Shown: one piece after another, positions 32,445-40,602 of the stretch | Position numbering within the stretch: position 1 is the stretch's first letter | Layout of the letters: every line of letters begins with the position of its first letter | Assembly: GCF_028281305.1 (NCBI RefSeq) | Contig: NZ_JANQKD010000097.1 | Span: 1 to 45,383, forward strand | Direction of reading: 5' to 3' | DNA: 45,383 nt | Source of the DNA: Pelagibius sp. | Lineage (GTDB): Bacteria > Pseudomonadota > Alphaproteobacteria > Kiloniellales > Kiloniellaceae | The notes under the pieces: model-generated | Told to the model about the DNA's origin: nothing | Databases searched by the model: none | What the model saw: the letters and a program-made list of their open reading frames with translations, nothing else | Made by a program: the position numbers and the translations under genes

Positions 32445-33263
32445 CTACTCGGACGTCAGGGCGTGGCGCGTCGTGCGGTCGCCCACCTTCACTTCCGTCC
32501 AGACCATGTTGCGCACCACAGCCTTGATCTTGACGCTGGACAGGGCCGCGTCGCTCAACTGGGAAAGCTGACCGCCCTCGATCATGATATCGAGACGGGT
32601 ATCGCTGTTGCCCTGCCAGATGGTCTTGATCGGTCCGGCCATGGCCGCCACCGCCTGCTTGATGGCGTCTTCGCCTATAATCGGCAGGATCAGCTCGCGC
32701 AGATCCCGTTTCATCTGCTGTTCGGCCTCTTCATCGCGGGTGAAATCCTCCTTTGCGAAGGCCTCCATGGCCCAGCGGAAAGGCCGCTCCAACTCGCCCA
32801 GGACGAGCGCGGCATTGAAGTTGCCGTCATCGTCGATCATGTGAGTGTAGGACTCGATGAAGTAGCGCAGCACCTTCTGGCGCATCTCGATGCGCAGGGC
32901 GGTCGAGTTGAAACCCTTGCTGAGATACTTCCACCAGCTCTCGTTGAAGGCCTGGTCATCCTGGTTGCGCGCCCGCGCGATGTCGAGAAAGCTGGCAACC
33001 AGGCGCTCCACCGAACGCTCGAAGAGAACGGCGGCGTTGGCTTCCTGGCTTTCGTTGTTCACCTCGCTGTCCGGAACGCCGGCAATGGAGAACTTCAGAT
33101 CGATCTCCACCTCTTCGAAGTCGGCGCGCGGCACCGGAAACTTGCGCAGGAGGTAGTCGTTCTCGTAGTAGCGCGCGATCGAGCGCGAATAGAGATCGGC
33201 GCTAAATCGCGCCTTTGCCAGGTCCCTCAGGATCGCCCCGACGATCTGTTGCAGATCGGCCAT
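32445..33263 (-). CDS. DUF2589-associated 272-aa protein (B)
   Basis: A 272-aa protein without a named domain that I recognise, found between two DUF2589 genes. It starts with LQQIVGAILRDLAKARFSADLYSRSIARYYENDYLLRKFPVPRADFEEVEIDLKFSI, where the second half parallels the strand pattern of DUF2589 cores. A long helical middle (about 80-200) follows and a C-terminal strand-rich end. This shape suggests a partner that assembles with the DUF2589 proteins. The 195 bp to the upstream gene A hold no gene. Confidence 0.7.
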   Translation of the reverse strand: MADLQQIVGAILRDLAKARFSADLYSRSIARYYENDYLLRKFPVPRADFEEVEIDLKFSIAGVPDSEVNNESQEANAAVLFERSVERLVASFLDIARARNQDDQAFNESWWKYLSKGFNSTALRIEMRQKVLRYFIESYTHMIDDDGNFNAALVLGELERPFRWAMEAFAKEDFTRDEEAEQQMKRDLRELILPIIGEDAIKQAVAAMAGPIKTIWQGNSDTRLDIMIEGGQLSQLSDAALSSVKIKAVVRNMVWTEVKVGDRTTRHALTSE

Positions 33264-33458
33264 CTTCGCCTACGCCGCCTCCCCCTTCATGCGGACGTTA
33301 CCCGCCCCAGAGCGTCTTCTAGCCTGCGCTCCAGGCACTATGCCATCCGCCGAGCCAATCCAACAGACGCCGCCAGAGGCGGGTGTGGACCGGACGGGAT
33401 CTGGCAAGGGTGCTGGGGCGGCCCGGCAGACTCTTGAGCTCAGGCGGCCCCAGCGCGA

Positions 33459-34067
33459 TCAGTTTCCCCGGGAACCGCCGCCCCCGCCGCCACCGCCGCC
33501 AGCACCGCCGCCGCCGGTCTGATCCGTCACAGGCGGTGGTGCCTGAATGGTGTCGGCCAGGATGTTCAGCATCTTGGCCAGACCGGCGGGAAGTTCGTCC
33601 TGTACGGCATGGACATGCACGTCGATGGTGGTCTCCACCGAGTACTTGGAGTTCTTGGTCGACTCCGAGTCTTTCTTGGAGGAGATCGAGGCTTCCAGAC
33701 TCGCCTTGAAGAAGAGATAGCGGGCGCTGGCATTGACCTTGGCGCTCTTGCTGGTCGACTCCACCGTCTTGTCGGCGCTCTCCTTGCTGGAGGTGATGTT
33801 CGCCTTGAAGTCGATGGTCATCTCGTCGATGCGGATGAAGGGGATCGGCACGATCGTCAGCAGCGGCACCGTGATCTCGGTTTCCGTGCTGCCCTTCTTG
33901 GCGGTGAAAGTGATGTTCTGGACCGCGCCCTTGTCGTCGAACCCGATGGAGCGGATGAAGTTCACCGACGAGACGGCCGCCTTGGCCTGCGCTTCGATCG
34001 CCGCGTCGAGCGGGCCGCCGATCAAGGACCCGAACGGTAGTGCCTGCAGTTCGCCTGCTACGGCCAT
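33459..34067 (-). CDS. DUF2589 domain protein (A)
   Basis: A 202-aa protein that starts the locus on the minus strand. The core is FGSLIGGPLDAAIEAQAKAAVSSVNFIRSIGFD..., NITFTAKKG...ITVPLLTIVPIPFIRIDEMTIDFKANI, and C-terminal DELPAGLAKMLNILADTI. Charged and Ser/Lys-rich segments (SSKESADKTVESTSKSAK) lie between. The last ~20 residues are a Gly tail. A strong GGAGGGGAG ribosome site lies just before ATG. The two DUF2589 proteins share the same start and end motifs and so probably arose by duplication and may form a mixed assembly. Confidence 0.87.
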   Translation of the reverse strand: MAVAGELQALPFGSLIGGPLDAAIEAQAKAAVSSVNFIRSIGFDDKGAVQNITFTAKKGSTETEITVPLLTIVPIPFIRIDEMTIDFKANITSSKESADKTVESTSKSAKVNASARYLFFKASLEASISSKKDSESTKNSKYSVETTIDVHVHAVQDELPAGLAKMLNILADTIQAPPPVTDQTGGGGAGGGGGGGGGSRGN

Positions 34068-34300
34068 AGTCTCCCCTCCGTTGACGAGCCCGCGGCGAAG
34101 CGCGTCCCCCTGCCCGCAAGGCGAGCAGGCTCCCTGACGCTGCCGCGACGGCTCGGCTCACAACCCAGGGCCGTTCCTGCGGACAGCGATGTAACCTTCC
34201 GGAGGAATCGACCGATTATTTTCACAGCATAGCGACGTTTTCACTAGGGGCCGTGACAAATAAGAGTCAGAGAACGGTGAGGAGAGTCGATGTACGACGC

Positions 34301-34966
34301 TCAGGCGGAGGCCGGCAGGATCTTCGTGCGGACGAGCAGGTGGCGCAGCGTGAACCAGCGCGGTGTCCGCGCCGCATAGTCGCGGTAAGCCTCGCCATGG
34401 ACATTCGACAGGTGAGTCTCTTCAAGACGCACCTGCAGATGCAGCACGACAACGCCGACCACAAGACAAAGCAGAGTAAAGCCGCTGGGGAAGGCCAGAA
34501 AGAACCCGAGCTGGGCGACCTGGACCATCAGGAACATCGGGTTGCGGGTCCAGGCAAAAGCCCCCGTCGTGATCAGGGGCGGCGGGCCGCCCGCAGTCAC
34601 GAGGCCGGAGCGCCAGGCTTCGCCCATGGTCAGATTCAGAACCACGACCACCGTAAAGGCGCCCACCATCACCGCGACGCCGGTGACAACAACGGCCGGC
34701 GTCACCATCCAAGGGAAGGCGAGCAGATAGCTATCGAGCTGAGGCCAGAACGCCCGGGCGAGCATGGCCAGGGTGATCGCGCTGCGAAAGAAAACGAAGG
34801 TCTTGGCCAGCCACCAGGCTTGGCTGCCGACGGCGCCGTGCGAAGCCGCCGAATGGCCGAGGGCGGAGCGACGCCGTGTCAGGCGCAGGATGTAGAACAA
34901 GGCTACGCCCGGGAAAAACAGCGCAAGGAACCAGCGCACGGCATCCAGGATTTGCGGCTCTGCCAC
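34301..34966 (-). CDS. Isoprenylcysteine carboxyl methyltransferase (ICMT) family protein
   Basis: Inner-membrane protein, 221 aa, with about five membrane segments. The ICMT/PEMT pattern TTGAFAWTRNPMFLMVQVAQLG and the C-terminal EETHLSNVHGEAYRDYAARTPRW (SAM- and substrate-binding) are clear. Bacterial members methylate isoprenoids or lipids. The start is GTG with a weak ribosome site; an overlapping alternative frame from 35045 lacks protein-like features. The gene is alone, between the DUF2589 promoter region and a DMGDH-type gene. Substrate unknown. Confidence 0.83.
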   Translation of the reverse strand: MAEPQILDAVRWFLALFFPGVALFYILRLTRRRSALGHSAASHGAVGSQAWWLAKTFVFFRSAITLAMLARAFWPQLDSYLLAFPWMVTPAVVVTGVAVMVGAFTVVVVLNLTMGEAWRSGLVTAGGPPPLITTGAFAWTRNPMFLMVQVAQLGFFLAFPSGFTLLCLVVGVVVLHLQVRLEETHLSNVHGEAYRDYAARTPRWFTLRHLLVRTKILPASA

Positions 34967-34983
34967 CTCTTGAACCCATTTTG

Positions 34984-35060
34984 ATTGTCGGCAGGACTAT
35001 AGCTGCAACACACCACTGAAGCATTAGAAGATGATTAATTAACAAATAAACGATTGTAGA
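34984..35060. other. AT-rich promoter island
   Basis: A short stretch with clearly lower GC than its surroundings (contains GATTAATTAACAAATAAACG), between the GTG of the ICMT-type gene and the end of the DMGDH-type gene. It probably carries the ICMT-type promoter. No precise -35/-10 can be named. Confidence 0.35.
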
Positions 35061-37514
35061 TCAGGCTTTTATCCTGGCCATCTCCGGGTCGATCAGCGGT
35101 CCGAGGTGCAGGCGGCAGGGCAGCCGGTCGCCGGCGACCTCCAGGGCGTAGTCGCCAGCCTCCAGATAATCCCGTCCGATCGGCGCATCGGCGCGGACGT
35201 AGCCGTAGCCGACCGGTCGCCCCAGACTGTGACCGAAGCCGCCGCTGGTCAGCCAGCCGGCACGGGCCCCGTTGCGGAAGATGGTCTCGCGTCCCAACAG
35301 GACGACCTCCGGGTCGTCAGGCAGGAAGGCGGCAAGGCGCTTCTTCACACCGGCGCTGCGCTGGGTCTCCAGGGCCGTCCGGCCCCGGAAGTCGCACGAT
35401 CCGCCAAGCTTCACCGCCCAGCCCAGGCCGGCCTCCAGCGGCGTATGATCCGGCCCGATCTCCGCAGCCCAGGCCCGGTAGCCTTTTTCCAGCCGCAGCG
35501 ACTCGATGGCCCGGTAGCCGGCATTGCAGAGCCCCGCGCTGGCACCCGCCGCACTCAGCGCCTCATAGACCGCAACCATCGATTCCGTGGGCACGTGCAG
35601 TTCCCAGCCGAGCTCGCCGACATAGGTCAGGCGCAGCGCCCAGACGGTGGCCCCGGCAATGGGAAGGGGCCGCGCGGCAGCAAAGGGAAAGGCCGCGTTC
35701 GAAACGTCCGCCGGGGTCACCGCCTGCAGGATATCGCGCGCCCGCGGGCCCATCAGCGCCAGCACGCCGTAGGCCGAGGTGACGTCCAGCAGTTCGGCAC
35801 GCGCGCCCGCCGGCATGCTGCGGCGGATCCAGTCGAAGTCATGGGTGGCAAAGCCGGTGCCGGTGACGATGTAGTAGCGCTCGGCAGCCAGGCGCGTCAC
35901 CGTCAGGTCGCATTCGATGCCGCCATGGTCGTTCAGCATCTGGGTGTAGATCACGCTGCCCGGCGGCCGCGTCACGTCGTTGGCACAGATCCAGCCCAGC
36001 GCCGCCTCCGCATCCGGGCCCTGCAGCAGGAACTTGGCAAAAGAACTCTGGTCGAAGAGCGCCGCGGCCTCGCGCGTCGCCCGGTGTTCGCGGGCCACCG
36101 CCCCGAACCAGTTCTGGCGGCCGAAACTGTAGACGTCTTCCGGTACCTCCCCCGCCGCAAGGTCGGCGAACCAGTTGGGCCGCTCCCAGCCCAGCTTCTC
36201 GCCGAAGCAGGCACCCTGATCCTTCAGGATCTGATAGAGCGGCGAGCGCCGGCAGGGCCGCGCCGAGGCATGCTCCTCATGGGGCCAGGCCATGGTGTAG
36301 TGCTTGCCATAGGCCTCCAGGGTGCGCCGGCGCACCCAGTCGGTATCGGCGTGGGGCCGACCGAAGCGCCGGATGTCCACCGGCCAGAGATCAAAGGGCT
36401 GCTCCCCCTTTGCGACCCATTCCGCCAAGGCCATGCCGGCACCGCCGCCGGAGGCGATGCCGAAGGCGTTGAAACCGGCACCCACGAAGAAGCCAGCCAG
36501 CTCCGGCGCCTCGCCGAGAATGAAGTTGCCGTCGGGGGTGAAGGACTCGGGACCGTTGATCAGTTGCTTGACCCCGGCGCGTTCCAGCGCGGGCACGCGA
36601 CCGAGCGCCAGTTCCATCATCGGTTCGAAGTGATCGAAGTCGGAGTCCAGCAGGCTGAAGTGGAAGTCCGGCGGGATGCCGTCCACCGCCCAGGGGATCG
36701 GGTTGGGCTCGTAGCCGCCCATCACCAGACCGCCGACCTCTTCCTTGTAGTAGGTGAGCCGGTCGGGATCGCGCAGGGTCGGCAGGTCGCGGGTCACCCC
36801 CTCGATGGGCTCGGTCACCATGTACTGGTGCTGGACCGAAACCAGCGGGACGGTGACCCCGACGCCAGCCGCCAGCGTCCGCGACCACTGCCCGGCGCAG
36901 CAGACGATTGTCTCGCAGGCGATCGTCCCCTGCGGAGTCTCCACCCCCGCGATGCGGCCGCCGTCGTCCAGCACGATCCGGGTGACCGGCGTGTCTTCCA
37001 TCAGCGTCACGCCGGCCTGCCGGGCGCCCTTCGCCAGCGCCAGGGTGATGTCGGAGGGGTTAGCCTGGCCGTCGCTCGGCAGGAAGGCCGCGCCCACAAC
37101 GTCGTCCACTGTCATCAGCGGCCAGAGGGCTTGTGCTTCCTTGGGCGTCAGCAGTGCCATCTCCAGGCCGAAGGAATGGGCCGTGGTCGCCTGGCGCTTC
37201 ACCTCGGTCCAGCGCTCTTGGTTGCAGGCCAGGCGCAGGCCGCCGTTGCGCTTCCAGCCGGTGGCCTGTCCCGTCTCCGCCTCCAGGCGGTCGTAGAGGT
37301 CGACGGAGTAGCCGAGCAGCTGGGTGATGTTGGCGGAGCTGCGCAGCTGGCCGACCAGCCCGGCCGCGTGAAAAGTGCTGCCGGAGGTGAGCTTGTGCCG
37401 CTCCAGGAGCAGGCAGTCGGTGATGCCGAGCCTGCCCAGGTGATAGGCGGTCGAGCAGCCGATGATGCCGCCGCCGATGATGATGATCTTCGCAGACGAG
37501 GGAAGCTGGCCCAT
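35061..37514 (-). CDS. FAD oxidoreductase-GcvT fusion (dimethylglycine/sarcosine dehydrogenase-like)
   Basis: A 817-aa two-domain flavoenzyme, matching the size of dimethylglycine dehydrogenases. Residues 10-390 form the FAD/DAO domain (IIIIGGGIIGCSTAYHLGRLG, GSTFHAAGLVGQLRSSANITQLLGYSVDLYDRL) and the C-terminal ~400 residues the tetrahydrofolate-binding GcvT domain (ALMGPRARDILQAV, VGELGWELHVPTE, GYRAIESLRLEKGYRAWAAEI). The reaction is oxidative demethylation with transfer of the methylene group to THF. It is 9 bp behind the choline-kinase-like gene in the same direction, GAGGAG upstream, so both form an operon for methylated amines. The exact amine (dimethylglycine, sarcosine or other) is not certain. 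Confidence 0.88.
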   Translation of the reverse strand: MGQLPSSAKIIIIGGGIIGCSTAYHLGRLGITDCLLLERHKLTSGSTFHAAGLVGQLRSSANITQLLGYSVDLYDRLEAETGQATGWKRNGGLRLACNQERWTEVKRQATTAHSFGLEMALLTPKEAQALWPLMTVDDVVGAAFLPSDGQANPSDITLALAKGARQAGVTLMEDTPVTRIVLDDGGRIAGVETPQGTIACETIVCCAGQWSRTLAAGVGVTVPLVSVQHQYMVTEPIEGVTRDLPTLRDPDRLTYYKEEVGGLVMGGYEPNPIPWAVDGIPPDFHFSLLDSDFDHFEPMMELALGRVPALERAGVKQLINGPESFTPDGNFILGEAPELAGFFVGAGFNAFGIASGGGAGMALAEWVAKGEQPFDLWPVDIRRFGRPHADTDWVRRRTLEAYGKHYTMAWPHEEHASARPCRRSPLYQILKDQGACFGEKLGWERPNWFADLAAGEVPEDVYSFGRQNWFGAVAREHRATREAAALFDQSSFAKFLLQGPDAEAALGWICANDVTRPPGSVIYTQMLNDHGGIECDLTVTRLAAERYYIVTGTGFATHDFDWIRRSMPAGARAELLDVTSAYGVLALMGPRARDILQAVTPADVSNAAFPFAAARPLPIAGATVWALRLTYVGELGWELHVPTESMVAVYEALSAAGASAGLCNAGYRAIESLRLEKGYRAWAAEIGPDHTPLEAGLGWAVKLGGSCDFRGRTALETQRSAGVKKRLAAFLPDDPEVVLLGRETIFRNGARAGWLTSGGFGHSLGRPVGYGYVRADAPIGRDYLEAGDYALEVAGDRLPCRLHLGPLIDPEMARIKA

Positions 37515-37523
37515 AAAGGCTCC

Positions 37524-38417
37524 TCAGAGTGCCGCAAAATCCGTGTGAGCACGCTCGAAACGCCGGCGGTTCTCCGCGGTATAGGCGGCGTAATCGAAGT
37601 CCAGGGTTGAGTGGATCTCGGAGACCATGGACCAGAGCGTTTCGCGCAGTAAGGACGCGCATTTCATGGCGCTGAAGCGGCGGTAGAGCGCCGCGTCCGC
37701 CGGCGCCTCGAAGTAACGCGCGAGCAGATGGCGTTCCAGGTCCCGGTCGAGCCCGCAGTTGGTCGCGAGATTGGCAAGGTCGAAGAGCGGCGATCCGAAG
37801 CCGGCGTAGTCCCAGTCGATCAGCCAGAGCCGGTCGCCGTCGTCGAGGATGTTTCCCGGCAGCAGATCGTTGTGGCAGAAGACCAGATCGATCTTTCCGA
37901 CGGCCACTTCCAGGTCCTCGGTGATCTGGAGCAGCTCCGGCAGATCGGCGCGGTGGCGGCTCCCGCCCTCTTCCAGGGCGCGCCCGTAGTCGCGCAGCAC
38001 GTGGAAGGGCCAGAAGGTCAGGGCCGGGCCGCGGAAGACGCGCGCCACCTGCCAGTGCACCCTTTGCAGCAGCGGCACAAGGCGGTCGAGCATCGCAGCG
38101 GCGCGCAGGTCGGCCTCGCCCAGGGTGCGCCCCTCGACGAAACGCACCACCAGAACGCCGCGCTCGGCATAGACCACCTCCGGCGACACCCCGGCCGCCG
38201 CCGCGGCGCGACTGGCCGCCGCTTCGTTGAAGCGCATGACATGATGCACCGGGATGTCGTCGCCCAGGCGCACGACATAGCCCGCATCCCCGTCGACCAC
38301 GTGGAAGTTGACGTTGGTGATGCCGCCTTCAAGCGGCTGAGGGTCCACCGGGCCGGACCATAAGGAAAGGCCCCGCACCCGCGCCTTCAGCGCTTCGAGA
38401 TCCCCCACGCTCGTCAT
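37524..38417 (-). CDS. Choline/ethanolamine kinase-like phosphotransferase
   Basis: A 297-aa protein-kinase-like phosphotransferase. The catalytic loop is FCHNDLLPGNILDD (His-Asn-Asp pattern, with Asp as base) and the metal site LIDWDYAGFGSPLFDLAN. The N-terminal PLEGGITNVNFHVVDGDAGYVVRLG binds the nucleotide. This group phosphorylates small amino alcohols such as choline. It precedes the DMGDH-type gene by 9 bp. The start ATG follows GAGGG directly. Confidence 0.83.
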   Translation of the reverse strand: MTSVGDLEALKARVRGLSLWSGPVDPQPLEGGITNVNFHVVDGDAGYVVRLGDDIPVHHVMRFNEAAASRAAAAAGVSPEVVYAERGVLVVRFVEGRTLGEADLRAAAMLDRLVPLLQRVHWQVARVFRGPALTFWPFHVLRDYGRALEEGGSRHRADLPELLQITEDLEVAVGKIDLVFCHNDLLPGNILDDGDRLWLIDWDYAGFGSPLFDLANLATNCGLDRDLERHLLARYFEAPADAALYRRFSAMKCASLLRETLWSMVSEIHSTLDFDYAAYTAENRRRFERAHTDFAAL

Positions 38418-38477
38418 CCCTCAACCAGCAAATCCTCGCCGCGCGAGTGTGCCGGGTCGGCCCAGCCGCCGCAACCA

Positions 38478-40427
38478 TCAGAAGGCCTTGGCGAGGCTCT
38501 GCTTGCCAGTGATGATTCTGAGGGTTGAGTTCAGCGTCGCCTCGTCGTTGTCGAAACCGCCGTGGGTGGTGCTGTCGGAATCGAGCTTGATCGAAGTTGG
38601 CACATTGAGGGCACGGATCGTCGTTCTACCGTTGCCCGGCTGGGCTTTGCCGATAACCTGCTGGACCCGCTTCGACAGTTTGCGGTCTTCGGGTGGCAGC
38701 TTGATGTATGCCTTGTTCGCAGGATCGATAAAGGCCTCCATGCCCAGGAGCGGCACGCGGTGGCGCTGCTCGAAGGCCTCGGTCACCAGGTAGAGCAGGC
38801 TCTTGTGGTAGGCCGGCCCCACGGAGTCATCGCGCTCAACCGCATCGGTCAGGTTGAACATGACGAAGCGCTCGATGTTCTGCCCGATATGCCCGGCGAT
38901 CTTCTCATCGAAGAGCGACAGCGCACAGGCCGGCGCAAAGAGTGTAAGCGACTTCACCGGCTGGCCGATCTCCGACAGCACTGGCACCAGATGGGCCAGG
39001 AAAATGCTGCCGGCGCTGTGGCCCACCAGGTGCAGTTCCGTCTTCTCGCTCATGCCGTCGAAGCAGGACTTAATCCGTTTGGCGGTAAAACGGGCACCGC
39101 CTTCCGCATCCACCGAGGCGCGGGTCGCGTTGTCCTTCATCTGATTCCACAGCGGCTTGCCAAGCGGTTGGGCGCCCAGCTCGACGCCCTCGTCGAGCAG
39201 GTCGTAGAAGCGCTCCTTCATCCTGTCGGCCCAGCCCTGGAAACGGCCGCGGCGAAAGGCGTCCTGCACGATGCCGCGGATCGACTCCAGCGCCCCGGTC
39301 TCCCACATGAAATGCAGGGGATAGATCTGGTTGGCGAGGAAGTAGGGTCTGAGCGAGGCAATGCGCGCGGCCGAGGCCTTCTCGCTGTTCAGCCCGCCGT
39401 GGCAATAGATCGCCAGCTTTCGCGGGCCGCTCCACGATGCAGAGATTTCCTTGAAACGCTTCAGCACCACATCCTCGACGTCATCTGGGTCGCTGGAGTA
39501 GCGCCCGGACTGGGAGAAGCGCCCGTCGTTGCCCAGGTTGACGAAGTGGGGTCGGATGTCGTTCAGCTCAACCGCTTCATCGGCGACATAGCCGAACTCG
39601 GCGGCGCGACCGTGAACCCGGTCGCGCTGGTCCTCCGGAATCGCCAAAACCGGCACGCCAAGGCGTGCGACCCAGCAGTCATAGCCGTTCTGCAGCCAGT
39701 CGTCGTAGCCGAGGTGACAGAAGCCCTTCAGTCCCCAGCGCGGCCCCCAGGAGTTCTGCACCCAGAAGCCGCGGTCATCGTAGCCGACGATGGCGAAGGC
39801 ATGGCCGCCGATCAGTCTGGGGCTGTAGCGGATGATCCCATCGCCTCCGACATGACTCCAGCCGTCGTGCACCGAAGCGCTGGCATAGAGGATGCCGGCT
39901 TCCTTCAGCGCCGCCTGCATCTGGTTCAGATAAAGGTGGCGCACGCGGTAGTAGGCGCCGAGGGGATGGCGCAGGGCATCGAACTGGCGCGGCGGCGTCA
40001 GGCGCCCCGGTTTGTTGGCGTTGTAGGGCCATTTGCGCCAGGAACAGACGCCGTGCTTGGCCCAGCCCTTCATGGCGCCACGCACCGATGAGCCGTCGTA
40101 GTTCTCCCCTTGCCACTCGTCATAGCGCTTGGCCATCTCGTAAAGCATGCGGGCGCTGGCGCCATTCTCCTTTTTCTTGTATTTGGCTTTCTGTGCCGCC
40201 GTGAAATCGCCGCGGTTGTGGTGCAGGAAGTTCACCACAGCGGCGAGCCCGAAGCCGGTGCAGGCACCCTCTTTGCCCTGGTCGAGCACCACCGGCACCC
40301 TTTTCCGGTTGTCGAGTTTGAAGGGCAATTCGAAGAGGCCGCTCTCGTACATCAGATCGCGCAGATCGAGCGGATCCTTGACAACACCCGAATAGACCTT
40401 GCCATCACCTTGACCGGATCCTGGCAT
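38478..40427 (-). CDS. Papain-like protease fused to alpha/beta-hydrolase
   Basis: A 648-aa protein with two hydrolase domains. Residues ~40-260 are a C1 papain-like peptidase with Gln50 and Cys56 (DQGKEGACTGFG), His209 (GGHAFAIVGYDD) and Asn225 (QNSWGPRWG). Residues ~330-580 are a lipase/esterase-type alpha/beta-hydrolase with YCHGGLNS (oxyanion strand) and nucleophile Ser471 in LHLVGHSAGSIFL. No signal peptide is seen, so it is probably cytoplasmic. The start is chosen at the second Met, preceded by GGGGGAG. It is downstream of the RNA-repair operon on the same strand, with a 166-bp gap. Papain-lipase fusions like this are not a family I can name. Confidence 0.82.
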   Translation of the reverse strand: MPGSGQGDGKVYSGVVKDPLDLRDLMYESGLFELPFKLDNRKRVPVVLDQGKEGACTGFGLAAVVNFLHHNRGDFTAAQKAKYKKKENGASARMLYEMAKRYDEWQGENYDGSSVRGAMKGWAKHGVCSWRKWPYNANKPGRLTPPRQFDALRHPLGAYYRVRHLYLNQMQAALKEAGILYASASVHDGWSHVGGDGIIRYSPRLIGGHAFAIVGYDDRGFWVQNSWGPRWGLKGFCHLGYDDWLQNGYDCWVARLGVPVLAIPEDQRDRVHGRAAEFGYVADEAVELNDIRPHFVNLGNDGRFSQSGRYSSDPDDVEDVVLKRFKEISASWSGPRKLAIYCHGGLNSEKASAARIASLRPYFLANQIYPLHFMWETGALESIRGIVQDAFRRGRFQGWADRMKERFYDLLDEGVELGAQPLGKPLWNQMKDNATRASVDAEGGARFTAKRIKSCFDGMSEKTELHLVGHSAGSIFLAHLVPVLSEIGQPVKSLTLFAPACALSLFDEKIAGHIGQNIERFVMFNLTDAVERDDSVGPAYHKSLLYLVTEAFEQRHRVPLLGMEAFIDPANKAYIKLPPEDRKLSKRVQQVIGKAQPGNGRTTIRALNVPTSIKLDSDSTTHGGFDNDEATLNSTLRIITGKQSLAKAF

Positions 40428-40560
40428 CTGAGATCTCCCCCCTTCATGACTGCTGAATGAAGTCAGTCTCGGCCCATCCAAGCCGCGGCGTCAATGGGGC
40501 CATCCGCCGAGCCGGCGATCTTTGGAGTTACGACGCCGCGCCGCTGCGGAAGCTGCCCCA

Positions 40561-40602
40561 GAGCCTGCTCAAGAGTCTGCTCTAGAGTCTGCCCTAGAGT
40601 CG
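40561..40602. repeat. 12-bp tandem repeat at the 3' end of the Pnkp gene
   Basis: Three units (GAGCCTGCTCAA, GAGTCTGCTCTA, GAGTCTGCCCTA) and a partial fourth. It overlaps the stop of the Pnkp gene. Read on the minus strand it repeats CTCTAG, so it places further in-frame stop codons behind the first. Confidence 0.8.

Noticed and set aside
33319..33458. A -1 frameshift at the Gly run of DUF2589 A giving a Trp-rich tail
   Set aside because: The downstream frame is open and has a tail with several Trp, but no X-XXY-YYZ slippery heptamer is present at the G-rich run, and DUF2589 A ends naturally after its Gly tail.
34731..35045. Alternative minus-strand frame overlapping the start of the ICMT-type gene
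   Set aside because: It begins with a Met-Leu-rich AT-rich stretch and then becomes Arg/Pro-rich antisense-like sequence. The ICMT frame has the membrane pattern.
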